Below are positions 42,670-50,568 of a stretch of DNA of 64,000 nt, piece after piece. Under the pieces are notes generated by a model, which made no database searches, was not told the DNA's origin, and worked only from the letters and a program-made list of their open reading frames with translations. The stretch's first letter is position 1. Each line of letters opens with the position of its first letter. The stretch comes from Phenylobacterium sp. Root700 (GTDB taxonomy: Bacteria > Pseudomonadota > Alphaproteobacteria > Caulobacterales > Caulobacteraceae): NCBI RefSeq assembly GCF_001429025.1, contig NZ_LMHT01000015.1:176542-240541 (forward strand). The letters are read 5' to 3'. The translations under genes and the position numbers were made by a program.

Positions 42670-43446
42670 ATGACCGGCCACATCGCTGCGCTCTATCGTC
42701 ACCCCGTGAAGGGCTTCACGCCCGAGCGGCTGAATTTCGCCGACCTGACCGTCGGCGGTCCGTTCCCCTGCGACCGGATGTTCGCCGTCGAGAACGGCCC
42801 ATCGGGCTTTGATCCGGCCGCGCCCGGCTTCATCTCAAAGCAGAAGTTCACCGTCCTGGCCGCGATCCCCGAGGTCGCCAAGGCCCGCACCGCCTATGAC
42901 GAGGCCAGCGCCACCCTGACGGCGACCGCGCCTGGGCAAGCCGACTTTTCCGGCGTGCTCTCCCAGGACCCAGGCCGCGAGGCCTTCGCGGCCTGGCTGG
43001 CGCAACTGCTGGGCGAGGAGGCGAGCGGTCCCCTGCGGGTCGTCTCGGCCGACGGGCACCGGTTCATGGACCACCCGCTGGGTCATGTCTCGATCGTCAA
43101 CCTGGCCAGCGTCCGCGACCTGGAAGCCAAGATCGGCCGCCCCGTCGACCCCTTGCGGTTCCGCGGCAACGTCCTGGTCGAGGGTTGGCCCGCCTGGGCC
43201 GAGAACGAGTGGAGCGGCCGCGAGCTGATGCTCGGCTTCGCCCGCGCCAAGGTGTTCAAGCCTATCGTCCGCTGCGCCGCGACCCACGTGGATCCGGTCA
43301 CCGCCGAACGCGACATGGATGTTGTAAAGGCCCTGTTCGACAACTACGGCCACATGAACCTGGGCATCTATGTCCACGTTACCGATTCTGGACGGATCGC
43401 AGTCGGCGACGCCTGCACCGAGCCGTCGATGGAGCCCGCCGAATGA
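42670..43446 (+). CDS. MOSC domain protein (YcbX/mARC-like)
   Basis: A 258-residue protein starting at ATG 42670 after AGGGA. The N-terminal beta-barrel domain (IAALYRHPVKGFTPERLNFA) and C-terminal MOSC domain (DPLRFRGNVLVEGWPAW, then KPIVRCAATHVDPVT) are intact; the Cys in RCAATHVDP is the expected molybdenum ligand. Such proteins reduce N-hydroxylated compounds using a molybdenum cofactor. There is no ferredoxin domain. Its stop overlaps the prmC start (ATGA), so the two are translationally coupled. Confidence 0.92.
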   Translation: MTGHIAALYRHPVKGFTPERLNFADLTVGGPFPCDRMFAVENGPSGFDPAAPGFISKQKFTVLAAIPEVAKARTAYDEASATLTATAPGQADFSGVLSQDPGREAFAAWLAQLLGEEASGPLRVVSADGHRFMDHPLGHVSIVNLASVRDLEAKIGRPVDPLRFRGNVLVEGWPAWAENEWSGRELMLGFARAKVFKPIVRCAATHVDPVTAERDMDVVKALFDNYGHMNLGIYVHVTDSGRIAVGDACTEPSMEPAE

Positions 43447-44315
43447 GCCTGACCCTGCTGCAAGCCTGGCAAACAGCCAAGAGCAGGCTGGAAGCCGCCG
43501 GGCTCGCCGGCCCGGTCATCGACGCCCGCCTGTTGGTGGAAGCCGCCGCCGACGCCACCCGCGCCGATATCGTCACCGATCCCTACCGGGCGCTGACGCC
43601 GGAGCAGGAAGAACGCCTCGGCGACTATCTGTCGCGCCGCGAGGCCCGTCAGCCGGTCAGCCACATCCTGGGCCGCAAGGGCTTCTGGAAGATCATGCTG
43701 TCGGTGACGCCCGACGTGCTGACGCCCCGCCCCGACACCGAGGTGATCGTCGACTACGTGCTGAAGAAATTCCCCGACGAGGCGGCCGCCTTCCAGATCC
43801 TGGACCTGGGCGTCGGGTCCGGCGCCATCGTCCTGTCGATCCTGGCCGAGCGGCCGAAGGCCAAGGGCCTGGCGACCGACATCTCCGACGAAGCCCTGGC
43901 CGTGGCCCGCGAGAACGCCGCCAACTTGGGGCTGGCCAACCAGATCGCCTTCGCCCGCGGCAATTGGACCGAGGGCCTGGCCGACGCCAGCTTCGACATC
44001 GTCGTCTCCAACCCGCCCTATATCGCCAGCGAGGTCATCGAGACCCTCGAGCCGGAGGTGAAGGATCACGAGCCGCGCCTGGCGCTCGACGGCGGGACCG
44101 ACGGCCTGGACGCCTATCGCCACTTGGCCCCGGAGATCCTGCGGGTGCTGAAACCGGGCGGCATGTTCGCCGTGGAGATCGGCTACGATCAGAAGGATGC
44201 GGTCGAGGCCCTGTTCAACGAGGCCGGCGCCGACGACGTCTGGACCATCAAGGACTTGTCGACCCATGACCGCGTTGTGGTCGGTGTGAAAAACCCCTTG
44301 GAAACCGGCGACTGA
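43443..44315 (+). CDS. prmC: Release factor glutamine methyltransferase PrmC
   Basis: PrmC methylates the GGQ glutamine of release factors 1 and 2. The 290-residue protein has the N-terminal helical domain (LLQAWQTAKSRLEAAGLAGP), an AdoMet motif I in ILDLGVGSGAIVLSIL, and the substrate Gln-binding NPPY at 190-193 (VVSNPPYIASEV). It starts with ATG overlapping the MOSC stop. Its substrate gene prfA lies just upstream in the window. Confidence 0.97.
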   Translation: MSLTLLQAWQTAKSRLEAAGLAGPVIDARLLVEAAADATRADIVTDPYRALTPEQEERLGDYLSRREARQPVSHILGRKGFWKIMLSVTPDVLTPRPDTEVIVDYVLKKFPDEAAAFQILDLGVGSGAIVLSILAERPKAKGLATDISDEALAVARENAANLGLANQIAFARGNWTEGLADASFDIVVSNPPYIASEVIETLEPEVKDHEPRLALDGGTDGLDAYRHLAPEILRVLKPGGMFAVEIGYDQKDAVEALFNEAGADDVWTIKDLSTHDRVVVGVKNPLETGD

Positions 44316-44562
44316 ATCGCTAAGTCTTTGTCCTGTCTCCACCCAATTCGCCGGTGCTAGAGGTTTTGGTCGCCCTGTAAATCAGGATGATCAGCCGGCC
44401 CGGCAGGCGCGCAGGCCAAGCGTGTCTCGCGCCTCAAGGTCCGGGCGGACGACGGGGAACACTTACGTCTTCAACATGGACTTACGGGCGATTGGCCCGA
44501 CCAAGGCGAGAGGATAGACCGCGCGCTTACCGGCGAGACCGAAGCGGCGGCGGACACAAAGA

Positions 44563-45726
44563 ATGAGAGATTTCAAGGGTATGAAGCGCCAGCGCGGCCG
44601 CAATCGTGGCGGCGGCGGTGGCGGCAAACCGCAGCAGCAAAACGCGAACCGGTCGTTCGATTCGAACGGTCCCGACGGCGTTAAGGTGCGCGGCAACGCC
44701 CAGCACGTTTTCGAGAAGTACCAGCAGCTGGCCCGCGACGCGTCGTCGGCCGGTGACCGGGTGCTCGCCGAGGGTTACCTGCAGCACGCCGAACACTATT
44801 TCCGCGTCGTGCGCGCCATGCAGCCGACCAAACCCGCGGCCGAGATCATCGGCCGCGAGAACCTCAGCGGCTTCGAGATCGATTTCGAGGACGAGAGCGG
44901 CGCCCAGGCGGCGGCCGCGGCTGAAGCCGAGGCCTCGGGCGAGGCCTACTCCGACAACAACGAAGGCGAGGGCCAACAGCCGCGCGCCGAGCGTTGGCGC
45001 GACGAGCGTCCCCGTGACGACCGGCCGCGTGAAGATCGCCAAGGCGGCGGCCAGGGCGGCGGGCAACGCGACGACCGTCCCCGCAACGACCGCAATGATC
45101 GCAATGATCGCTTCGAAGGCCGCGGCCGCGACCGTTGGCGTGATCGCGACGATCGTCCGCGTGACGGCCAGCAAGGCCAACAAAGCCAGCAAGGCGGCCA
45201 ACAGGGCCAACGCGACGCCCGTGACGACCGTCCCCGTGACGATCGCCCTCGCGACGACAGACCCCGCGATGAGCGCCCGCGTGAGGATCGCCCCCGCGAC
45301 GAGCGTCCCCGTGACGACCGGCCGCGTGAGGATCGTCCTCGCGAGGATCGCCAGCGCGACGACCGCCCCCGGGCCGACCGTGACGACCGCCGCGAACGCG
45401 ATGACCGTCCGCCGCGCGGTGAGCGTTTCGAAAACCGCCGCGACCGCGAAGACCGCCCCGAGCGTGATCCGCTGGCCGTGGTCGAACCGAAGGCCTCGCC
45501 GCTGGTCGCCAGCGAAGAGCGTCCCTCCCCGGTTCTGCGCGACGAGGACGGCGGCGAAAGCCACGCCCCGGCCTTCCTGAAGGCTCCGCGTGCGCCCCGC
45601 GCCCCCAAGGCCGAGGTCGCGCCCACCGCTGAAGGCGAAGAAAAGCCCAAGGCCCGCCGTCGCCGCGCTCCGCGCAGCTTCGAGGGTGGCGAAGGCGCTC
45701 CGCCGAACGAGACCGAAGAAGCCTAA
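44563..45726 (+). CDS. DUF4167 protein with Arg/Asp-rich repeat tail
   Basis: A 387-residue protein. Residues 1-25 are a basic, Gly-rich start (MKRQRGRNRGGGGGGK). The DUF4167 domain (about 30-105) reads GVKVRGNAQHVFEKYQQLAR then YLQHAEHYFRVVRAMQP. The remaining ~280 residues are low-complexity: an acidic Ala/Glu stretch, then long runs of RPRDDRPRED-type repeats (about 145-310), and a Lys/Arg-rich end. DUF4167 proteins occur throughout alphaproteobacteria; the RG/RD composition suggests RNA binding or condensate behaviour, as in DEAD-box helicase tails. The ribosome site is weak, so an internal ATG at 44581 is an alternative start. Confidence 0.86.
   Translation: MRDFKGMKRQRGRNRGGGGGGKPQQQNANRSFDSNGPDGVKVRGNAQHVFEKYQQLARDASSAGDRVLAEGYLQHAEHYFRVVRAMQPTKPAAEIIGRENLSGFEIDFEDESGAQAAAAAEAEASGEAYSDNNEGEGQQPRAERWRDERPRDDRPREDRQGGGQGGGQRDDRPRNDRNDRNDRFEGRGRDRWRDRDDRPRDGQQGQQSQQGGQQGQRDARDDRPRDDRPRDDRPRDERPREDRPRDERPRDDRPREDRPREDRQRDDRPRADRDDRRERDDRPPRGERFENRRDREDRPERDPLAVVEPKASPLVASEERPSPVLRDEDGGESHAPAFLKAPRAPRAPKAEVAPTAEGEEKPKARRRRAPRSFEGGEGAPPNETEEA
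45205..45400 (+). repeat. Tandem coding repeats for Arg/Asp decapeptides
   Basis: GACGA(C/T)CG(T/C)CC(C/T)CG(T/C/G)-type units repeat about every 12-30 nt, coding for (D)DRPR(D/E) decapeptide variants inside the DUF4167 gene. Such repeats may change length between strains. Confidence 0.7.
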
Positions 45727-45734
45727 GGCCCAGC

Positions 45735-45767
45735 AAAAAGGGCGGGGAGCTTTGCGCTTCCCCGCCC
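45735..45767 (-). terminator. Terminator of the TonB receptor gene
   Basis: The stem GGGCGGGG/CCCCGCCC (45740-45747 with 45760-45767) is followed on the minus strand by TTTTT, about 55 nt past the receptor stop. Confidence 0.7.
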
Positions 45768-45785
45768 CAAGGCCGAAGACATTCA

Positions 45786-45816
45786 AATCCCTCCCCGCCG
45801 CGGGGAGGGATTTTTT
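45786..45816 (+). terminator. Terminator of the DUF4167 gene
   Basis: The perfect stem AATCCCTCCCCG/CGGGGAGGGATT is followed by TTTT on the plus strand, 60 nt after the stop. Confidence 0.85.
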
Positions 45817-45821
45817 GTGGC

Positions 45822-47798
45822 TTAGAACTTGTAGCCAGCGCCGACCCGGAAGCTGCGGCCTGGCAGCGGCGCCAGTTCCTTCAGGAACGAGGCGTGTTCC
45901 CGCGCTTCGGTGTCGTTGATGTTCCGCGCCTCGGCGAACAGCTTCAGATTCTTATCAGCGAACGGCGTGGCGCTGAGCGAGGCGTTCAGCATCATGTAGC
46001 TGTCGGTGGGCAGCTCGAATTCGGCGACGCGGTCCTGCTCGGCCACCCGGCGCAGCTCCAGTTTGCCCGTCCACCAGCCGGCGTCGAAGACCGCCCGGCC
46101 GGTCACCGACCACGGGGGAATGCGGGCCGGCACGCCCAGATCGGTCTCGCCGCGCACATAGTCGGCCGAGCCTTCCAGGGTGAAGCTGCGATCGCCGTCC
46201 TGCCACAGGCGGTAGGAGGCCTCCATCTCACCGCCGTAGAACTTCGCGTCGGTCTGCACGAAATGGTAGATGCGGAAACCGGAGTCCGCGTCCACCGCGC
46301 CGGTCGCCCGCAGGTCGACGAAGCCGTCGTACTTCACCGCGAAGGCGTGGAGATCGATCGACCAGGGCCCGTCCGCATAGTGCACGGTGGCGTCCAGCGA
46401 ATAAGAGATCTCTTCATTGAGATCGGCGTCGCCGACCTCGAACTGCTGGGTCGCTGGGTGCGCGCCCTCGGAGAACAGCTCCTCCTCGGTCGGGGCGCGG
46501 CTGGTGCGCGAGCCGCTCAGCCCCAGGAACCAGCCTTCGGCAGGACGCAGGAAGGCGCCGATCGACGCCGAGATGTTGGTGAACTTCCGCTCGGCGATCT
46601 CGCTGTCGAGCTTACGCTGATCGAGACGCAGGCCGCCCTCGACGCCCCACTTGTCCTTGTCCAGCCGCTGCAGGGTGAAGATCCCCTGCTCGGTGATCTT
46701 GGTCTTGGGGATCAGGGCCTCTTCGCCGATGGCGTCGAAGTTGCGCTGTAGGGCCTGGACGCCCACCGCGCCCTGCCAGCCGCCACGGTCAGGTTGAACC
46801 AGTTCCAGCCGGCCTTCCCAACCGTCCGACAGGAAGGTGGTGCCGACCTCGTCGCCCTCGAACTCGGTATGCTTGTAGTCGGCCCAGCCGGCCGAGAACT
46901 TGATCTTGTCGAACGGCCCGAGATCGAGGTTCAGCTCGCCCTGGCCATCCACACGGGTCTGTTTCAGCCCGATGGTGACGTCCTCCTCGGCGGCGATGCC
47001 GTAGGTGGTGTCGGTCTTCTTGATCGATAGCCCGCCAAAGCCCTGGCTGCCGACATAGGACACCCCCGCGCCATAGGCCGTGAGCTCGACGGCGCTGTTG
47101 GCGACCTTGGTCTCCGAGAGGCTGGGCTCGGGCAGGCCCTCTTCAGCCGCCAACCGCCGGGACATCTGGGCCACGGGGACGGTGTAGTCCTCGCTGGTGC
47201 GGCGCAAGCCGTCGAGGCTGAGCACCCAGTTGCCGACGCCGGCCTTGAAGGCCGCCGAGGCCATCTTCCCGTCATCACCGCTGGACCCCGAGACCAGCAT
47301 CCGGCCGTGGACGCCGTCGACCACCTGATGGGGGATCCGGTCGTCGATGATGTTGACGATGCCGCCGATGGCCGAGCCACCATAGGCCAGGGCCGAAGGC
47401 CCGCGCAGCACCTCGATCCGCTCGGCTTCCTGCGGGTCGGTCGCCACCTGGTGGTCGGGCGACAGGGCCGAGGCGTCGATCATGCCGACGCCGTTGGTCA
47501 GGACCAGAACACGCGGCCCGGCCAGGCCCCGGATCACCGGTCGGCTGGCGCCCGGGCCAAAGAAGGTGGAGCGCACGCCTGGCAAACCCGACAGCACGTC
47601 GCCCAAGCCCGCGGCCGGCGCGGTGTCCAGATCGTCGCGCTTCAGCACCTCGACGCTGGTGGTCGAGGAGTCCATCGAGACGACATAGGGCGCAGCGGTG
47701 ACCACGACCTCCGACACCTCCTTCGTCACGTCGGCCCAGGCCGGGGTGGCCATCAGGGCCGCAATGCCGCTGGCGGCGAGGAGGTGGGTCTTGGTCAT
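45822..47798 (-). CDS. TonB-dependent zinc receptor (ZnuD-like)
   Basis: A 658-residue outer-membrane receptor starting at ATG 47798 after GAGGCG. Signal peptide residues 1-22 end at AWA/DV. A TonB-box-like SEVVVTAAP follows, then the plug domain (about 35-150) with LPGVRSTFFGPGASRPVIRG and ERIEVLRGPSALAYGGSAIG. The remainder is a 22-strand beta-barrel ending in the aromatic FRVGAGYKF. The LSPDHQVATDP and NIIDDRIP stretches resemble ZnuD zinc receptors. The divergent zur gene and the palindromic operators between them strongly support zinc uptake under Zur repression. Confidence 0.92.
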   Translation of the reverse strand: MTKTHLLAASGIAALMATPAWADVTKEVSEVVVTAAPYVVSMDSSTTSVEVLKRDDLDTAPAAGLGDVLSGLPGVRSTFFGPGASRPVIRGLAGPRVLVLTNGVGMIDASALSPDHQVATDPQEAERIEVLRGPSALAYGGSAIGGIVNIIDDRIPHQVVDGVHGRMLVSGSSGDDGKMASAAFKAGVGNWVLSLDGLRRTSEDYTVPVAQMSRRLAAEEGLPEPSLSETKVANSAVELTAYGAGVSYVGSQGFGGLSIKKTDTTYGIAAEEDVTIGLKQTRVDGQGELNLDLGPFDKIKFSAGWADYKHTEFEGDEVGTTFLSDGWEGRLELVQPDRGGWQGAVGVQALQRNFDAIGEEALIPKTKITEQGIFTLQRLDKDKWGVEGGLRLDQRKLDSEIAERKFTNISASIGAFLRPAEGWFLGLSGSRTSRAPTEEELFSEGAHPATQQFEVGDADLNEEISYSLDATVHYADGPWSIDLHAFAVKYDGFVDLRATGAVDADSGFRIYHFVQTDAKFYGGEMEASYRLWQDGDRSFTLEGSADYVRGETDLGVPARIPPWSVTGRAVFDAGWWTGKLELRRVAEQDRVAEFELPTDSYMMLNASLSATPFADKNLKLFAEARNINDTEAREHASFLKELAPLPGRSFRVGAGYKF

Positions 47799-47850
47799 GG
47801 GCGACGCCTCAAGCAGAAAACAGGCCCAAGGCTTGAAATCGCCCCGCCCC

Positions 47851-47884
47851 GTTACGAAATAACACCTTCTGTTATGAGATAACA
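47851..47884. promoter_or_regulatory. Zur-box-like palindromes in the receptor/zur intergenic region
   Basis: The perfect palindrome TGTTAT-GAG-ATAACA (47870-47884) is close to known Zur boxes. A second dyad GTTA-CGAAA-TAAC (47851-47863) lies just beside it. Between the two, ATAACA-CCTTC-TGTTAT (47860-47876) forms a further overlapping dyad. All sit between the divergent receptor (start 47798) and zur (start 47945), so zinc-bound Zur could repress both. Confidence 0.8.
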
Positions 47885-47944
47885 TAACCATCCGTCAAGC
47901 GCCCCGTGCTTGCCGAGCAGCCAAGAGGCGGGTAGCCAAGGGAC

Positions 47945-48427
47945 ATGGGAGCCGAATGTCATCATCCGGACGGCGTGCATCCGGGCCTCAAGGGCTCGGC
48001 GCTGAGCCACGCCCTGGGCGCGGCCGAAAGCCGTTGCGTCGCCACCCAGGAGCGGCTGACCACCCCGCGCCGCCGGGTGCTGGAGCTGCTGCTGGAGTCC
48101 AACGCTCCGCAGAAGGCCTATGACCTGATCGCCGCCTTCGGCGCGCACGGAGAACCGGCCAAGCCGCCGACCGTCTATCGGGCGCTGGAATTCCTGGAAC
48201 GGCTGGGCTTCGCCCACCGGATCGAGAGCCTGAACGCCTATGTGCCTTGCCGCATCGACGGCCAGAGCCACCGCGCCGCCTTCCTGATCTGCGACTGCTG
48301 CGGCGCGGCCGAGGAGTTCGAGCCGGACTTCACCGCCCAACTCGCCGCCGCCGCGAAGGCGGGCTACCAGATCTCGACCATCACCCTGGAAGCCCGCGGC
48401 CGCTGCTCGGCCTGCGGCGCCGACTAG
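47945..48427 (+). CDS. zur: Zinc uptake regulator Zur (Fur family)
   Basis: A 160-residue Fur-family repressor. The winged HTH (about 38-95) reads TTPRRRVLELLLESNAPQKA then KPPTVYRALEFLERLGFAHR. The dimerisation domain contains the structural zinc Cys pairs CDCCG and CSACG. The missing Fur-type HHDH motif and the C-terminal CSACGAD end mark it as Zur. The divergent ZnuD-like receptor and the intergenic palindromes give its likely target and autoregulation. The ATG has only a weak, close site (AAGGGAC), so the first ~10 residues are uncertain. Confidence 0.93.
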   Translation: MGAECHHPDGVHPGLKGSALSHALGAAESRCVATQERLTTPRRRVLELLLESNAPQKAYDLIAAFGAHGEPAKPPTVYRALEFLERLGFAHRIESLNAYVPCRIDGQSHRAAFLICDCCGAAEEFEPDFTAQLAAAAKAGYQISTITLEARGRCSACGAD

Positions 48428-48447
48428 AAACGCCCTCCCCCATCTAA

Positions 48448-48568
48448 GCTCGTCATGGCCGGGCTTTGTCCCGGCCATCCATAGACGCGGACGTCCGGGG
48501 CTTCTCGCCAGAGACTGGCGTCTATAGATCCCCGACACTCCGCTACGCTTCGGTCGAGGATGACGATC
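48448..48568. repeat. Palindromic intergenic element, distinct type (copy C)
   Basis: About 120 bp between zur and the GNAT gene. It starts GCTCGTCATGGCCGGG with an internal hairpin GGCCGGGCTTTGTCCCGGCC, contains the dyad TAGACGC/GCGTCTA, and ends CGAGGATGACGATC. The CGTCAT/ATGACG ends match those of the two elements at 51.1 and 57.7 kb, but the core differs. Confidence 0.7.
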
Positions 48569-48593
48569 TGCAGAGCGGCCGGCGCGAGGACGC

Positions 48594-49091
48594 CTACGGA
48601 CGCAGCCGCGCCATCGAGATGGCGTCGACATACTCCCCGTCCCGCCAGGCGTAGCCGCGGTACAGTCCCTCGCGCTCGAAACCGAACCGCTCATAGAGCG
48701 CGATGGCGCGGGTGTTGTCGGGCCAGACGAACAGCTCCAGCCGGCGCAGGCCCAGCCAGCGGTCGGCCTGGTCCACCGCCGCCGCCATCAGGGCCGTGCC
48801 GGCGCCGCGCCCCGCATAGGCGTCATGAACCGCCATGCCGATCACCCCGGCATGGCCTCGCCGCCCCTCAAGGCGGTTGAGCCCCAGGCTGCCGATGACC
48901 TTTCCGCCGATCACCGCGACGAGCATGGTTTGTGCGGCGGAGGTGACCTGAAAGCGCTCGCGCCGCGTCGCCACGCTGGTGAACGGGACCTGCATCGTGC
49001 CCCAGACCGCGCGCGGCTGGTTCAGCGCCTCGGTCAGGTCGGCGACGTCGTCGGGTTCCGCGGCCCGGATCAGTATTTCGTCTTGGCTCAT
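48594..49091 (-). CDS. GNAT-family N-acetyltransferase
   Basis: A 165-residue acetyltransferase of the RimI/YhhY-like group. It has GMAVHDAYAGRGAGTALMAA (acetyl-CoA loop, Q/R-x-x-G-x-G/A type) and LELFVWPDNTRAIALYERFG. The N-terminus IRAAEPDDVADLTEALNQP is standard. The gene is preceded on the same strand by a 25-codon reading frame and an intrinsic terminator, an attenuation-like leader. The substrate is unknown. Confidence 0.9.
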   Translation of the reverse strand: MSQDEILIRAAEPDDVADLTEALNQPRAVWGTMQVPFTSVATRRERFQVTSAAQTMLVAVIGGKVIGSLGLNRLEGRRGHAGVIGMAVHDAYAGRGAGTALMAAAVDQADRWLGLRRLELFVWPDNTRAIALYERFGFEREGLYRGYAWRDGEYVDAISMARLRP

Positions 49092-49124
49092 GGTCGTCTC
49101 TCGGTGGGCCGGAGAACGGAGCCA

Positions 49125-49156
49125 AAGAAAAAGCCCCGTCCGTCGCCGGCGGGGCT
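49125..49156 (-). terminator. Intrinsic terminator in the GNAT 5' leader
   Basis: Read on the minus strand, AGCCCCG-CCG/CGG-A-CGGGGCT is followed by TTTTTCTTT. It lies 34 nt before the GNAT start and 28 nt after a short ORF stop, on the same strand. Confidence 0.75.
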
Positions 49157-49183
49157 GGTGTCGAATACGGGCGCTGTTTCGTC

Positions 49184-49261
49184 CTAGCGCACGACCTCTC
49201 CCACCAGCCCGGTCTGGGCGGTTCGGCAGGTCACGTGCATAAGGGCGATGGCGGCGCGCAT
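49184..49261 (-). CDS. Possible 25-residue leader peptide upstream of the GNAT gene
   Basis: The minus-strand ORF ATG...TAG begins MRAAIALMHV and ends TGLVGEVVR. It has no strong ribosome site that I can see and no run of one amino acid, which argues against classical attenuation. It is placed directly before the leader terminator. Listed as a possibility only; it overlaps the upstream region of arfB on the other strand. Confidence 0.3.
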   Translation of the reverse strand: MRAAIALMHVTCRTAQTGLVGEVVR

Positions 49262-49300
49262 GGGCTAAGCTTAGCCGAAACAGGGATATCGGAAAAGTCG

Positions 49301-49726
49301 GTGATCGAAGTCACCCCCACCATCAGCCTCTCCGAGGACGAACTGACCGAACGGTTCATCCGCTCGGCCGGTCCCGGCGGTCAGAACGTCAACAAGGTCT
49401 CCACCGCCGTGGAGTTGCGCTTCGACGTGCGCGCGTCTCCGTCCCTGCCCAACGACGTGGCGATCCGGCTGATGAAGCTGGGCGGGCGCAAGGTCACCCA
49501 GGACGGCGTGCTGGTCCTGGTGGCGATGACCCACAGGACCCAGGAACGCAACCGCGCCGACGCGCTGGAGCGGCTGCTGGACCTGATCCGTGAGGCCGCG
49601 CGGCCCCCGCCGCCGCCGCGCAAGAAAACCCGGCCCACCCTCGCCGCCAAGAAGCGACGGGTGGAGGCCAAGGTCCGTCGCGGCGGGATAAAATCCACAC
49701 GCGGCAAGGTGCGCGGCGACGACTAG
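49301..49726 (+). CDS. arfB: Alternative ribosome-rescue factor ArfB
   Basis: ArfB (YaeJ) is a codon-independent peptidyl-tRNA hydrolase that frees stalled ribosomes. The start is GTG 49301 after GGAAAAG; the longer frame from 49235 adds an unlikely N-terminus. The 141-residue protein has ISLSEDELTERFIRSAGPGG with the GGQ motif (GPGGQNVNKVSTAVELRFD). A basic, Pro/Arg/Lys-rich tail with KKKTRPTLAAKKRR-like sequence inserts into the empty mRNA channel. The lack of a codon-recognition domain separates it from prfA, also in the window. Confidence 0.95.
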   Translation: MIEVTPTISLSEDELTERFIRSAGPGGQNVNKVSTAVELRFDVRASPSLPNDVAIRLMKLGGRKVTQDGVLVLVAMTHRTQERNRADALERLLDLIREAARPPPPPRKKTRPTLAAKKRRVEAKVRRGGIKSTRGKVRGDD

Positions 49727-49754
49727 GCCGCCGCCGCGAAAGCCTCGGTCCGCC

Positions 49755-50414
49755 TCAGTAGCGACGGATCGAGGACACCGAGTGCGCCAGTCCGTAACGG
49801 CGCAGGTCGCTGACCGAACTGGTCAGGGTGACACAGCGCCCACGGAAATGAGCGTCCTGGCATAGCTGCCAGCGGGTTCCGCGCGGAATGCGCACCGACA
49901 GCGCCCGGTCGTTGAAATTGTAATTGGCCAGGTTTGCGGCGCCGGCCATGAACGTCCGGGAGGACGCCCCCCTAAAGCCGGTGCTGCTGTGGAGCGTCAG
50001 ACCTCCGTATTGCGGCGGCGTGGGCGGGTACGGACCGCCCGGATACGGCGGCCGCGGAGGTTGAGGCCTGGGCGGCTGAATCGACGGATCGCTGGGATAC
50101 GGCGGACGTGGCGGCTGAATCGATGGACCACCCGGATACGGAGGGCGTGGCGGTTGAATCGACGGACCACCCGGATTCGGGGGGCGTGGCGGCTGAATGG
50201 ACGGATCGCTCGGCCGCGGGGGCTGGATCGACGGACCGCCCGGACGGGGCGGCTGGATCGCGGGTCCGCTGGGCGACGGCAGCTGAACCGGCTGCGGCTC
50301 GGCTGGCCTGGTCTGAGCGTATCCGCCGCCCGCCGGCGTGGCGAGGACGGCGGCGCAGGCCAGCGCTATGGCGAACCGGCCGGCGCGGGATCCCGTAAAT
50401 CCAGAACTCTGCAT
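49755..50414 (-). CDS. Secreted proline-rich repeat protein with beta/gamma-crystallin-like domain
   Basis: A 219-residue exported protein. A signal peptide (about 1-33) is followed by a Pro-rich segment (36-135) of repeats such as GGPSIQPPRPPYP and SDPSIQPPRP. A C-terminal ~80-residue domain follows (GLTLHSSTGFRGASSRTFMA, then WQLCQDAHFRGRCVTL) like one beta/gamma-crystallin Greek key pair. Cys in QLCQD and GRCVTL may form a disulfide. The Pro stalk probably spans the periplasm or extends from a surface. The function is unknown. Confidence 0.85.
   Translation of the reverse strand: MQSSGFTGSRAGRFAIALACAAVLATPAGGGYAQTRPAEPQPVQLPSPSGPAIQPPRPGGPSIQPPRPSDPSIQPPRPPNPGGPSIQPPRPPYPGGPSIQPPRPPYPSDPSIQPPRPQPPRPPYPGGPYPPTPPQYGGLTLHSSTGFRGASSRTFMAGAANLANYNFNDRALSVRIPRGTRWQLCQDAHFRGRCVTLTSSVSDLRRYGLAHSVSSIRRY
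50035..50285 (-). repeat. Tandem coding repeats of the proline-rich stalk
   Basis: Repeats of about 27-45 bp, each containing GGCTGAATCGA(C/T)GGA-like cores on the plus strand. They encode SIQPPRP units in the crystallin-like protein. Copy number may vary between strains. Confidence 0.7.
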
Positions 50415-50568
50415 GACGTGCGTTCTCCGCGATTACAACGTCAGCATGCAGCGCCCTGAAACGGCGCACGTCAACGGGCGCCGATGCGCGCACTGTCGGG
50501 CATTTTACCAAGCACCGTCCGTCAGGAGCTTGGCGTCTGGGGGTTCGGCCGCATAAGGTGCGCACGCC

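Noticed and set aside
44606..45580. Alternative-frame Thr/Val/Arg-rich ORF within the DUF4167 gene
   Set aside because: Produced by the repeat DNA in another frame; the DUF4167 domain fixes the true frame.
49235..49300. Longer start for arfB
   Set aside because: The family begins near VIEVTPTISLSEDELTERF; the extension has poor composition and overlaps the presumed leader on the other strand.
50035..50285. Regularly spaced repeats as a CRISPR array
   Set aside because: The repeats lie in frame inside the crystallin-like gene and encode SIQPPRP units; spacers are not unique and no cas genes are present.
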